DNA of 64,000 bases from Forficula auricularia (GCA_024734495.1 JALMQS010000615.1:1147173-1211172), one strand, 5' to 3'. Shown: positions 21,347 to 33,236, counted from the first letter of the stretch. Notes: generated from the sequence alone by a model not told the origin. Made by a program: numbers and translations.

Positions 21347-24300
21347 TTAGTAAAAGTCATCTTCTGATGTTGTACTACTACTATCATCTTCCATGTCTTC
21401 TGGATCAAAAGCATGCAATCTTTGTCTCCAAACTCTAATAACACCATCCCAAGCTCTTCTAGAATATTTTTTTCTTTTTGGAGGAGTTCTCGGATGTTCA
21501 TTGGTTCTCTCTTGCCTAAAAAAATATCAAATTGAAAATTATTTTTATAAATATACTATTAATTAAATTAAAACAAAAATTTTTCTAGTTGAAGCTTTAA
21601 ATGACAGTGGCGCAAGAAAAAAAAACAAGAAAATAAATGAAATGAAAACTAAAAATTAACAAATGAAATGAAAAAAATATTTGGTAAATTTTAATCAAAA
21701 TTTTGACTATAAATTAAGACAAAAAATGACAACATTTTCGTAAAATACCAAAAATAAAGTTTTGAGAATTTCGAATTTTAATATTTTAAAGACAAGGCTT
21801 GACTATATAAATTAAATTTAACTTTGAAATTGTCAAAACATAATTTTTGACATTTTACGAAAATGTTTATATATATTAGGGTGGTCCTTATTTTGGGTAT
21901 TTTCGAATTTTTACGATGACAGAAGCTCATATGGTTCAAAATAAATTAAAAAAAAATATCCCCCAAGTTTCAAGTCTTTATCTCAATTTTAAACCTGTGA
22001 CACACAGCGATATAAGTTTCTCATCTAAATAACATGGGATTTTTGGCATTGAAAGATCAGTTTTTATTCAGGCCAAAGTAATGGTTCAAAAAATTTGAAA
22101 CTCTGTAGACTTTATCCTTATAATAAATAGTAGGTATCCTTCAGAATTTTTACAGATTTTTAGCTATTATAATCTTGGAGTCTATAACTTACTAATACTA
22201 AGATATAGCAGTATTTTATCTAGCTGTAACCCCAAAATTATAATAGCTAAAATTCTGAAGTAAGTATAGCTACTATTATAAGGATAAAGTCTACAGAGTT
22301 TCAATTTTTCTGCACCATTACTTTGGCCTAAATAAAAAAATGATCTTTCAATGGCAAAAACCCCATGTTATTTAGATGGGTATCTTGTATCGCTGTGGGG
22401 CTCAGGTTAAAATCGGTTCACAATTGGCGAAGATATCAGGTAACATAAACAAAAAAAAAAAAAAATCATTGATATTGAGAACTTCCTCCATTTTTGAAGT
22501 CGGTTAAAAATAGGTGTCATAAGTTAGGAAATTTATTACAGTTTAATAAGAAAGAAATTGTTACATTTTGTACACACATTTTTTGATATATGGAAAAAAA
22601 TAAGAATATTTTCTTATTAGCTTACTTTGTAATTTTAATATATTGGAAATAAAGTGTACCTAATGTTTAATTCTAAATTTCTGTATTAAATTAAATTAAA
22701 TCTATTGAGAAAAATAAAAATAAAATGTAAGATAAATTTGAAAAATAATGAAATTATTATTTTTCTTAAAATTACAAAGTTTACTTATGTTCGTATTTTT
22801 TTTTCATATATCAAAAAATGTTTGTAGAAAATCTAACAATTTATTTCTTATTAAATTGTAATAAATTCCCTAACTTATGACACCTTTTTTAATCTAATCC
22901 GATGGCTAGAACCTGAAATAAGTTAAGTTTTAGAAAAAGAGAGTATAGATGGCTCGATTTTTTGGTCCTCAACTATTACATATACCGGGTGAGTTTTTTT
23001 TCTTGAGACAGTCTTCTAACTCAAAAACAGTGCATTATATGGAAAAAAGTTTCAAATAAAAGTTTATTTATATCGAGGGCGAAACTAAACTACGCTATTG
23101 TATGACGACCTAGAACAAACTTTCAAGGGTATTTCGAGGTCAAGTTTTGTTTTTTAAATGGAAACCTATATGTTTCTGTACATGTTCTGAATCTACAAAA
23201 AAAACTGAACAACTTTTATTAGAACTGTTTTTTTATACATCAATTAAAAAAAATATTAAATTAATTAGATGTCAAAAAAAATTCTTAATAATTATTTTTA
23301 ACAATTATTCAACTTAATTATCAAATAATAATGAGCAAATAAATAATTATTATATAAATATTTATTAAATCGAAAAGTCACAACAATGAAAATAAGTGTT
23401 TATAATGATCTTAAAACTTCATTTTATTTTAAATCAATAGACGGACAAAAGTGTCCTTCATTATAAGTAGTTACACAGATTTAAGAGATTATTTTCTACT
23501 TAATAAAACTATTTAAAATTCTTGGGTTTAAAAAAGTTTATTTCTCGTTTCAATCCAGTGGATAGTTACCATATATTGTATTTCCATAATAAAAATGGAG
23601 CATTTTTTGTTGAAGAGAGAATTGAAATGGTCTTAATAATTTATGGTGAATGTGGAAGAAGTGTTATGGGGCTGGCATTGAAATTGTTGCCGAGCGTTTT
23701 CCTTATAAGAATACAGCTTCATTTTATTGTGTTGTAAATCTTTTAAAAAAAAACAAGAAATGTAAAGGCTACGAAGAAAGTGAAATGAATAGGCCAAAAG
23801 AAGGAAATTTGTACTTGAATTCATCCAGAAGACTTGCGATACACTCTGGAATTTCTCAGAACAGTGTCGTAAAATTATTCAATTATTTAATTAATAATTA
23901 AATATTTGCTCATTATTATTTGATAATTAAGTTGAATGATTGTTAAAAATTATTAAGAATTTTTTTTTGAGATGTAATTGATTTAATATTTTTTGTTATT
24001 TGATGTCGTATAAAAAACAGTTTTGATAAAAGTTGTTCAGTTTTTTTTGTAGATTCAGAAAATGTACAGAAACATATAGGTTAGGTTTCCATTTAAAAAA
24101 CAGAACTTGACCTCAAAATACCATTGAAAGCTTGTTCTACGTCGACAAACAATAGCGTAGATTAGTTTCCCCCTTCATATAAATAAACATTTATTTGAAA
24201 CTTTTTTGAATCAAACTGCACTGTTTTTGAGATATAAGACTGTCTCAAGATAAAAAAACTCACCCGGTATACATAATACATATATATGTATATATCCTGG

Positions 24301-26329
24301 TTGCGTCACTTTTAAATGACATCTTTCTGGTTAGACTTAGCTTACACCGTGTCTTTATTAAATAATCGTTTATTCGAGAGCTATATTATTATTTGAAAAT
24401 GGTTTTAGAAAAAGAGGTCTGATTGTCCTGAGAATAGTAGAAAAAATTTTGGATAGTCAAACTCAAATAAATTTTCCAGATCAACTTAAAATGGGACCTG
24501 ATGTCCTAGAGCAGGCGTGTCAAACTGGCGGCCCGGGGTTTCATTATGCCCCTTTAAGAAAATTGGAGATTATAAGGATTTTATAAAAAAAATGTTTTGT
24601 AAAAAAAAAACATTTAGACAAATACAAGATAAATAATATTGAAGCAGAGAATGAGTATCTCTTTATGAAAAAAAGATGGAATTTTTTCAAAAATACAACT
24701 CGCGGTGACAACCGAATTATTTATGAAAAGAATTTAATTTATCTGGTCTTAATTTCTTTGATATTAGTTGAAATATTTTTATATTGCATTATCAGAGGGT
24801 TCGTCCCCCCAGGAGTTGAACCCAGGTACTAACACACTTTCCGGGCATGTTAGTTCTACCCTCAGAACAAAACACCTCTGACATGCAATATACAGGGTGT
24901 TCCAGGAGGAATAGTAAATATGTTAGAGGGTGGTAGTATAGACGTATTGCAATAAAAAATGCCATATAACATGTGTCCAATTTTTATTGAGTACAGAGAT
25001 ACAGCTGAGTTCAATGCATTTTCGTTTCGTGTCTTGGTACACCGGTTGCTATGGGCGTATTTATTGATGTTTAAGTTTTGAAGTTGTGCTTTAGTTTAGA
25101 TTGTGATTTGTTGGCCAAGTCTACTGTAATGTGTAAACATGCCGCACGAATTTACACATGCTGAGTATGCCGATATTGGGTTACATACTAACAGCTAAAT
25201 CTCTGTACTCAATAAAAATTGGACACATGATATAAGGCATTTTTTTATTGCAATTCGTCTAAACTACCACCTCCCAAAATATTTACTATTCCTCCTGAAA
25301 CACCCTGTATATCAAAGAAATTAAGACCAGATAAATTAGATTATTTTCATAAATAAATAATATTGTTCTATTCTGTATGACCTGTTTGTTAATTTAATAA
25401 CTTTCTACGGCCCATGTAAATGTAAACCTATCACATAAATGAGTTTGACACGTCTGTCCTAGAGGTACGTCATAATGATGTGGTTAGATTATTTTTCATT
25501 TGATATTAATATGCATAAAATTGCAAACAATTTAAGGTTCTACATTTTTATAATCGAACATTTCGATGGAAAGTTCATCTTCACAAATTGTTCAGAATTT
25601 TATGGAGATTATTAATAACAGTGAATTATAACGACGTTCTTCTAGGACATCAGATCCTAAAAATATATATTAATTAGTTATTACTTTGGTATTAGTTGAA
25701 TGTATCTTTCGTATCCAAGAGTATTTTTCCCAAAATCAATTTGCTTTTGTCTTCGTCTTAATATTTCTGGATCGGTTTCAAATTTTGGTTCAGATAAAGT
25801 TGAAGAAAAAGAACTAGCAGTGGAACTGCTTGATCTACTTCTTTTATTCCTGTTTTCATTCGATTCATTTATTATCGTACGTTTCCTGGCATAATTTGAA
25901 CCGTTTTCCTCCTTATCTTGCTCGCCAGATTGCATTTCATCATCTTCACAGCTGTCAGAAACTTGTTCTTTTTTTACACTGGTAAGAAATGTTTTTTCAT
26001 TTCTATTTTTGGGCGGTTGAATCCAATTTGTAGATTTTTTCTGTTCGCAAAAATCTGTTTTTTTAATTTTCTCGTTTATAAAAGTTCTATTATCTTCAAT
26101 ATCTTCCGAATTGTTGCGTTTTGACGAATTAGCATGGCTATTTAATTTATATTTTTTAGCTTGTTGATTGTTATCATTATCATCATCCAAATCTTCTCCG
26201 AATTCTTCATCTTCCAAAAGTTCAATCCATGATTTTTCCTTTCTAAAAGAAAAAAAATTCAATAACTTGAATAAATAATTAATTAATTAATACAAAATAT
26301 AGTTACCTTTCTTTATTTAATGAACTCAT
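21347..26329 (-). CDS. SLBP: histone RNA stem-loop binding protein
   Basis: It binds the 3' stem-loop of replication-dependent histone mRNAs and directs their processing and translation. Exons (minus) are 26329-26307, 26242-25685 and 21515-21347; they total 750 nt, 249 aa plus stop. The start gives [21 protein letters not shown] long acidic and Ser-rich disordered region fills exon 2. The RNA-binding domain begins with [20 protein letters not shown] and [12 protein letters not shown]. It continues in exon 3 with [20 protein letters not shown] and [12 protein letters not shown], close to the insect form. The usual TPNK phosphorylation motif reads TPPK here. A 4.17-kb intron packed with transposons splits the binding domain after the IPK codons. 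The acidic Ser-rich tail ends [11 protein letters not shown]. Confidence 0.95.
21985..22445. repeat. foldback repeat in SLBP intron 2
   Basis: Arms of about 180 bp (22000-22180 and 22250-22430) are inverted copies, for example ttatccttataata with tattataaggataa. No coding sequence is present. A smaller inverted pair lies at 21725-21865. Confidence 0.6.
22515..22895. repeat. foldback repeat in SLBP intron 2
   Basis: The left arm starts ggtgtcataagttagg and the right arm ends with its complement. The arms are about 110 bp around an AT-rich loop. It is a MITE-like element with no frame. Confidence 0.6.
22983..24269 (+). mobile_element. long-TIR DNA transposon with HTH (DUF4817-like) remnant
   Basis: Termini TACCGGGTGAGTTTTTTT and its inverse lie between TA dinucleotides. 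Inverted arms of nearly 390 bp flank a 380-bp core. The core encodes a broken frame with [18 protein letters not shown] and [19 protein letters not shown], which reads as the helix-turn-helix N terminus of a Tc1/mariner-like transposase; the catalytic part is absent. A one-base shift near 23650 splits it. Confidence 0.65.
24795..24885 (-). repeat. tRNA-like (SINE-type) fragment
   Basis: The minus strand has a B-box-like GGGTTCAACTCC and a plausible A-box upstream. It lies inside the hAT element. Confidence 0.35.
24891..25309 (+). mobile_element. MITE of the HTH/DUF4817 transposon group, nested in the hAT element
   Basis: Termini TACAGGGTGTTCC and its inverse have TA on both sides; arms are about 110 bp. 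The centre keeps a transposase start, [14 protein letters not shown], then a stop, so it derives from a coding element by deletion. Confidence 0.7.
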
Positions 26330-26536
26330 ATTAACCTAATCAATTTAGATAAGATGTTAAAAATAAAAATCTTTTTATCCTAGAAATAGCATTAAGATGA
26401 TTTATTTATATATATGAAAACTTGTTATTTATAATTAAACTAATTGGTGGTTGAAAAATGATCAATATTAACTTGTAACTTTATGATGTTTAGTTTCTGA
26501 AAAATAGCAAAAATTTGGAGGGAAATATTGACACTC

Positions 26537-26906
26537 GGCTTTATCTATTCAAGTGAGGATTTAGAGCGCTAAAATTCAAATAAATAAAAATTGTGTTATT
26601 AATACATGTATTAATACATGTATTTTAAAAGCAAGTAAATATTTAGTTTCTTCTTTTTTGGGCATAACTGATTGAGTAAGAATTATATAGGTGAATATAG
26701 AAAGTGGTAAAAGTATGAAATTGTCAGAAATAATTATTTTTGAAATTCCCGCTGGTAATCACCGTCTTAGTTAAATCATGAATATTGTCAGAAAAAATAA
26801 ATAAATAAAATAATTTAACTGTGTATCAAATTTAGACATTTTTATATTGATTCTTTGGGCAAGTATGAGTAAAATATGCATGAAAAATGTCAAGATAACA
26901 CGATAA
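26537..26906 (+). repeat. dispersed repeat, copy 1 (host of the 3.2-kb insertion)
   Basis: About 370 bp is nearly identical to 35777-36134. Copy 2 continues directly from cacgataa into cagagtcc; copy 1 is interrupted there at 26907. It lies upstream of SLBP. Confidence 0.8.
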
Positions 26907-27153
26907 GGCCGGGCGCACACTGGAGACGCAGCTCCGCAGCGCAGGCAGGGCATTTTTTGTGAACCATATTTTTAAGTAGAGGCGCGCATTTTGAGCCGCA
27001 GCACAGTCCTGCCCCACATGCCGACTGCGCCCACGCCAGAGAAACTGATTCACGCAGGGTGCAGTTTTTTATTTTTTAATTGGTTTTTTATATTAAAACC
27101 CACAAATACTTTACAGCAAATATTATTATATATCTATTAAAATTAGGAAATTT

Positions 27154-28748
27154 TTGTTTTATATTTGGACCTCTCGTATTTCAAAATTAAATACTCAAGA
27201 CTGTTCGATATGGCAGTTCGCTAGACGCCTTAAAGGACGAAAAATAACAATAGGACCTCTTGAGAGTCAAAATGGTTTAGAATACTCTTCGGCGCGTCAA
27301 GTGGACATGATTGCAGATGAATATGAGAAGCAGTTTACTAACACTGAAGAATCTGACGTAACATCAAGTCAGATGATTCAAAAGGTTGAGGAAGCTTTGG
27401 AAGAACGGGGTGAAGACCACCCACCTCCTTTAATAAAGCCTAAAGACATAAAGCTGGCTATTAAAAGAGTCAAACTAAATAAAGCCCCTGGTTATGATGA
27501 AATCCTACCAATTTTTGTCAAGTCAATTCCTGGAAAAGCAATTTTGTATCTTTCTCGTGTTTTTAATGCTATGTTAAAAATTGGATATTTTCCATCTCTT
27601 TGGAAGAAAGGCGAAATTGTACCTATTGCCAAACCAGGCAAGGATCCAAAATTAGCTAGTAGCTACCGTCCAATCTGCTTATTACCTATCCTAGGTAAGC
27701 TAGCAGAATATTTTATACTTACATGGCTTGAACGAGAGACGGAGAATAAGAATTTATTACCTGACACTCAATTTGGGTTTAGAAAGAGGCACTCAGCAGT
27801 CCACCAGGTAGTGCGAGTCACTAGATATGTTAGAAATAGACTTCAGCTCAAGAAAGCGACAGGTATGGTACTCTTGGACGTTGCCAAAGCATTTGATAGT
27901 GTTGATCATTTTTATCTAGCGTCAAAAAATTTTCTATTTGGACTGCCAGAACCTTTATGTCAAATAATTGGGGATTTCCTTCGAGAGCGAAGCTTCCGAG
28001 TGCGAATTGCGAATGAGAAGTCTGAATGGCGGCCTATCCGAGCAGGGGTTCCACAAGGAGCTCTTCTATCTCCTCTCCTATATGCGCTATACACGTCAGA
28101 CATGCCCAAAATGAACCACGTGAACATAGCACAGTTTGCGGATGATATAGCAATTTATTATTCTAATAAAAACTTTAAATGCTTAGTGCGGAGACTCCAA
28201 GAAGAAACCCAACTTGTAATAAATTATCTTAAAGACTGGAAATTAAAAACAAATCCAAACAAATGTGAAGCAATCTTATTTACAAAAAAGCGAAAATATC
28301 TCGGAACTACTCTAAAAATTAATGATTCCCACTTAAAATGGCAGTCTAAAGTCAAATACCTTGGTGTCCTATTGGATCGAAGAGCTAATTGGGCTGCTCA
28401 CACGACTATGACAAGAGAAAAAGCACGAAGGGCTATCAAAGTTATTTGGCCTTTAATTCGTCCTGGAAGTTCACTTTCACTTGAAGGTAAATTGACATTA
28501 TATAAATGTTAATGAAACCTATTTTGGCATATGCAGTACCTGCCTGGTTATCTTACGCCTCAAGATCAAATCTAGAGGCATTGGAGAGAGTGCAATCCAG
28601 AACACTCCGCATCATTACACTACCCCCTCCCGGAACATCGAACGAAATTATCCTAGTCGGTCTAGGAATGCAGAGATTGTTGGATAACCTAAGCGACATT
28701 ACCAATCGGTTCAAACAAAAGACCCAAACTAGTCTAAACCCCCTAATA
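27154..28748 (+). pseudogene. Jockey-like LINE reverse transcriptase, 5'-truncated
   Basis: A long frame covers the reverse transcriptase domain: NKAPGYDEI, then KDPKLASSYRPICLLPILGK, DTQFGFRKRHS, LLDVAKAFDSVDH, GVPQGALLSPLLYALY and the catalytic AQFADDIAIYY. Thumb-like sequence follows (SKVKYLGVLLDRRANW). The endonuclease domain is missing. A one-base frameshift near 28508 separates the last part (YAVPAWLSYASRSNLEALER). The original C terminus resumes at 29400 after the Penelope insertion. Confidence 0.9.
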
Positions 28749-29385
28749 AAATTTAGGGAACGCGGTGTTGGTTTATAGTGAAACATTGTTTAAATTAAAT
28801 TAGGTTGCAGTTGGTGGTGTTTCACAAGGAGAAAAATTAAAATACAAAGATTTTTTAGTTTACTCTATATATTTCGAGCTCTTAACTCATCGTCAGGAGA
28901 ACATTGACTAAAGATAACATGATATTTTGAACAGAATTTATTTTAATTTTAATATGATGGACAGTTATTTATGACATAGTGTAAATATGAAAGAATTATC
29001 AGAAGGATGGGATGGCTTTAGAGCCGAAAGAACAGATGTAGGGGGACAAAGGGCTGGAATAAAGAAAAGATATTTATACTTGGAAGTTGCCGAAAATTAT
29101 GTATGTGTTATAAAGGAGAGCAATAAACTATGGAATGCAATGAGGGTGCATAGCTCTAAAGCCATCCCATCCTTCTGATAATTCTTTCATATTTACACTA
29201 TGTCATAAATAACTGTCCATCATATTAAAATTAAAATAAATTCTGTTCAAAATATCATGTTATCTTTAGTCAATGTTCTCCTGACGATGAGTTAAGAGCT
29301 CGAAATATATAGAGTAAACTAAAAAATCTTTGTATTTTAATTTTTCTCCTTGTGAAACACCACCAACTCCAACCTAATTTAAATT
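28749..29385. mobile_element. Penelope-type foldback inserted in the LINE, with two hammerhead-like cores
   Basis: A 637-bp insertion is flanked by the 14-bp duplication TAAACCCCCTAATA (28735-28748 and 29386-29399). Arms of about 235 bp are inverted around a 130-bp loop. Each arm carries CTGACGA, stem II GAG-ttaaga-GCTC and GAAATATATAG: minus strand at 28896-28866, plus strand at 29281-29312. Confidence 0.8.
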
Positions 29386-29399
29386 TAAACCCCCTAATA

Positions 29400-29950
29400 C
29401 TGGAACTCTACAGGACCTAACGCTCATCTTTCGTCATAGCATCATCATTTTCCTCTGATTCTTTCCTTTCTTTTATAAATAACGGCAAAGAGGTTTTTTA
29501 TTTCGTAAATTTTTCCTCTTACTACAAACACGGACTAAAAACATTATCGCAAGCACGAGAAGATCAAGAACAGTCGATGGTGGGGATGTAATCTCCGAAG
29601 TCGAAGCTCAAATAAAATGTATACGCTAATGCATGTAAAATAATTGGTTCAATAAAATGTATTATTATTATTAAATTTTTGTTTTACAATCGATGGAGAG
29701 GAGGAAGGAGGAGAAGTAATTAAAACCAATCGACTTGATTGGAGAATAATGGAATTGAAATAATTATCGGAAAAGAGGTTTTTTTTATCTAATTAGATTT
29801 TTCCTCTTATTAAAAACAAGGACTAAAGATGAATAAGGACACTCGATGGTGGAGAAGTAATCTCCGGAATCGAAGCAAAAATACAATGTATACATTAATT
29901 AATGTAAAATAATTGGTTTAATAAAATTTATAAAAAAAAAAAATTTTGTT
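29400..29950 (+). repeat. Jockey-like LINE 3'UTR and tail, two tandem copies
   Basis: The LINE frame continues from 29400 (LELYRT then stop). Two diverged copies of the 3'UTR follow (about 29450-29680 and 29690-29950), each with an aggactaaa block and an aataaaat end, the second with an A-run. The single inverted copy at 15270-15540 matches the second best. Confidence 0.7.
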
Positions 29951-31096
29951 TTTGTTTATTTTCATTACATTTGTTTATTTACTTCTGTGCTCTCGTCGAC
30001 CTGCTGCCCGAAACTGCTTCTCAATGTGCGCGTACACTGTGCGACGCAGTGTTTTTTCCCTGCGCTGCGCTACGTCCCCTACTTGACGCAGCTCAGTGTG
30101 CGCTTTAGGTAACAGAGTCCTCTGCTTGTCTAAGAGTACCTGACCATATGACAAAAATATCATGAGCTCTTTCCAAAATTACTTAAACTCTCTTCACTCT
30201 AATATAGAATTCACTTCCGAAATTGGAAATAAAACCCTTTCTTTCTTGGACCTCCAAATAACTATTTCGAAAAACAAACTTAATTACAAAATTTTTAGAA
30301 AAGATACTTTCACAGACACAGTGATTCCATTTTCGTCTAACCACCCTACTAACACTAAATTTGCCGCTTTTTATTCGATGATCTACAGACTTATTTCGAT
30401 ACCAATGGACACTTCAGATTTTAACAATGAACTAAATATAATTTATAATATAGCTGTGAATAATGGCTACAACAAACTGATAATTAATAAAATTTACAAA
30501 AAAATTAATCAAAAAATAAGTATCTCTCACACACACTCACTAAATTCCGGAACTGATAAAATATTTAAAAGACTCCCTTCATTTCGAACCATGTTACAAA
30601 CCCTATAGCTTCAACTCTTAGAACGTCTGGTATAACTCCTGCTTTATATAATAAAAACACTTTAGGTTCACAGCTAATTAATAATAAATTAGACAAAATT
30701 GATAAATTAGATAAATCAGGGGTATATAAATTGACTTGTGATAATTGCGACGCAATCTACATAGGACAAACTGGACGCTCTTTTAGAACTCGCTGCTCGG
30801 AACATGAAAGATCCTTTAATAGTCTCAGCAGATCAGATGATATTAATATGGAATCAACTTCTACCTTCGCCAATCATCTACATTTGAATAAACACACCTC
30901 TTCTATTAGCCACCTAGTTCCGTTACATTTCGAAAGAAAGGGCTTACGTTTAGATTTTAAGAGTCAACGGAAATAAAATTAGCTCTCTCAAATAAAACGA
31001 ATATACTAAATAATCAATTAGAAGTTAAGAAAAGTACAATCATTGATTACATTCTTTAAATATTTGCAAATTTGTTTTTATGTGTAAATTCTCATT

Positions 31097-31490
31097 TCTC
31101 AGAAGACCATTCAAAATTAAACAAAATAGACTTCTCCCTCCACTAATTTTAAATATTTACCCTTTTGTTATCTTAAAAATAAATTTTACCATTGAGTTGT
31201 ATTCAAATTCGAAATCCTCTTTTCTCAAAAGGCCATTCAAAATTAATCAAAAGTAGACTTCCTACCTTTTCTCCCTCCACTAATTTTAAATATTTACCCT
31301 TTTGTTATCTTAAAAATAAATTTTACCATTGAGTTGTATTCAAATTCGAAATCCTCATTTCTCAAAAGGTCATTCAAAATTAAACAAAAGTAGACTCCCT
31401 ACCTTTTTCTCCTCCACTAATTTTAAATATTTACCCTTTTGTTATCTTAAAAAATAAATTTTACCATTGACTTGTATTCAATTTCGACTT
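31097..31490 (+). repeat. three tandem ~130-bp repeats in the Penelope tail
   Basis: Units begin at about 31097, 31220 and 31358, each with ttcaaaattaa, ccctccactaattttaaata and accattgagttgtatt blocks. They differ by small indels. Confidence 0.8.
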
Positions 31491-31517
31491 ATCCAGGTCA
31501 GTTACTTTCTGTTTCTC

Positions 31518-31552
31518 CTGAAGATGGGTTAGTCACCCGAAATATATATATC
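31518..31552 (+). ncRNA. hammerhead-like ribozyme core in the Penelope 3' repeat
   Basis: CTGAAGA, stem II GGG-ttagtca-CCC, GAAA and an AT-rich helix III ending TC occur in the correct order just after the GIY-YIG frame. Hammerhead motifs in Penelope terminal repeats are an established finding. Cleavage here is untested. Confidence 0.55.
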
Positions 31553-32039
31553 GAGATTAAAGATTCTCCAAAAATAAATTCGTTTTATTTTTTATATCTT
31601 AATGTGAAACCTACCAAGTATTTTTATCCAATAATTTTAAAAAATGTTTCACCAAGTACCAACACCAAATTCCTTAAAAACTATTAAAAAATACATAGTT
31701 TCAAAAGATAAATTTAATGAAAAAATTTCGTTTTGTTAATTTTATATATAGAATTTATTTAGTCTGATTATATATTGATCTTAATTAAAGGAGACAAGGA
31801 AATGTAAGAAAATATAATTTTATATATTTTTATTTATTTATTTTACCTAGACCTGCAAGGAAATGGATCCCTGGGTCATTTATGTACATTCTATTGAATT
31901 AAAAACAAAACAAATTTAATTAAAATAATATTTGTAGATTATTAATTACAAAGACGAAAAACATTCATTCAAACATTTTAAAAAATAGCAAAAATCTCTT
32001 CCTGGGAAAAGTGAAATAGCCATCTCGGCATTCGCCTTA

Positions 32040-32194
32040 GGGCCGGTTGTATGTCGCAAAGTAAATGCTTTTTACCACTAACCACTGAAAGTTCCTGTCA
32101 TCTGATTGGCCATCCCAGCCCCTCCATTTACCATCTACCCTTGGTTGCTTGGTTAGTGGTAAAAAGCATTTACTTTGGGAAATACAACCGGCCC
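32040..32194. mobile_element. Harbinger-type MITE, copy 1
   Basis: TIR GGGCCGGTTGTATGTCGC and its inverse, with TTA on both sides. Copies 2 and 3 are at 36365 and 63782. Confidence 0.8.
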
Positions 32195-32450
32195 TTAAGC
32201 TGTTGAGGAAAACCAGGGTAAAACCTTAACAAGGATGGAAATATAAAAATTACTGCATAATAAATTGCCAGACAGAGCTAAATCAACATTATCATTCTGA
32301 AAAATAAAAAAACAATATTCGTCAATAGGCATTTAAATTCATCTTCCTCACTACTATTTGAATTGAAGAAAAAGGGGATTAAAGTAATTATTATTTATGC
32401 AAACTAACCTGTCTTAATTATTTTTTTTATTTGGATAGTACATCTGTTTT

Positions 32451-32750
32451 TCAGTTTTCTCTCTTTTTATAAATATTTCGTCTTTCTTCATCATTTTTAA
32501 ATTTTGTGATTGCCTTCATATATCTTTCAAATGAACTTTCATTCAAAGAATTGACATAATTAATCATCCCTTCTGCTAGAATCTATAAATTTAAGATTTT
32601 TGATTTATTATTAGTGTTTCAAAGCAATATTTTTCAGATAGACACCTGTCGTCTTTTTTCGAATTCGATTAATTTCTTTGAATTTTGGTCATCGTTTTCC
32701 TCTTTAATTAAATCATTAATTTCTTCTTCGTGGTGAATTTTAGCATCCAT
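32451..32750 (-). CDS. 78-aa helical protein of unknown function
   Basis: Two exons (32750-32646 and 32582-32451) are joined by a 63-bp intron with a CAG/GTGTCT donor and a TATAG acceptor, in phase 0. The product starts MDAKIHHEEEINDLIKEEND. A basic helical run follows (KKLIEFEKRRQ), then ILAEGMINYVNSLNESSFER and YMKAITKFKNDEERRNIYKK. It has no signal peptide, membrane segment or cysteine. The clean splice sites, short intron and charged amphipathic pattern suggest a real small gene, probably a subunit of a larger complex, but I do not recognise the family. Neighbours are transposons, so context does not help. Confidence 0.6.
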
Positions 32751-33236
32751 GATAGGAAAATATTAATATTTTTTCTCAGAAAAAACTTTTTAATTTTGTA
32801 AGCTAAAAAAAATAATAATAAATAATAATTTTATTTTAGGTGTACAGTATTTAAATGTTTGAAATAATATAATTTTAAGCTTACCTTATATTAAATATGT
32901 TACTAAATCAATATATATTTTGGTACAGTATGTTTTGTGTTAGACAAAGTGCTTAAAGACATTTGTTTGAGAACCGTTAATTTGAAAAACTGTCAAACCA
33001 AATTCAAATATCTTGCATTTTTTTTAAAAGATGAATAAAGAACTCAATAATTTTTGGAATTACTGTCATTATAAAATACATATTAAAAAAAGCTTTAGAA
33101 AGATAAAGAAATAAATGGAATATAAATTAAATTTAAATCTATGGAAAATTGAAACTTGAAAATTGATTTTTTTTCCAATGAATATAGATATCTTTTAAGG
33201 TTTCAAAAATAAAATAAAAGTGTTGCTTTTATCTAT

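Larger units (their letters stand above)
24512..25456. mobile_element. hAT-type element with perfect 8-bp target duplication
   Basis: Termini CAGGCGTGTCAAACTGG and the inverse GAGTTTGACACGTCTG are bounded by TCCTAGAG at 24504-24511 and 25457-25464. Inner inverted arms (for example ttaatttctttgata and its complement) enclose a nested MITE and a tRNA-like piece. No transposase frame is seen. Confidence 0.85.
26907..30109. mobile_element. 3.2-kb Harbinger-like insertion with nested retroelements
   Basis: Left end GGCCGGGCGCACACTG and right end CAGTGTGCGCTTTAGG form imperfect terminal inverted repeats. TAA at 26904-26906 and at 30110-30112 is the target duplication, and the empty copy at 36.13 kb has a single TAA there. 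A 3-bp TWA target fits PIF/Harbinger. Inside lie a Jockey-like LINE, a Penelope foldback and LINE tails; no Harbinger transposase is visible. Confidence 0.75.
30160..31690 (+). pseudogene. Penelope-like retroelement, 5'-truncated
   Basis: The frame 30162-30608 matches the end of a Penelope reverse transcriptase (LSFLDLQITISKNKLNYKIF, SSNHPTNTKFA). After a frame break, 30722-30976 encodes a GIY-YIG nuclease: GVYKLTCDNCDAIYIGQTGR, then SEHERSF. The 3' tail carries three tandem copies of a 125-138 bp unit, a hammerhead-like core and a final block (caccaagtaccaacaccaaa) shared with other Penelope ends here. The first part of the reverse transcriptase, with its catalytic residues, is absent. Confidence 0.8.
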
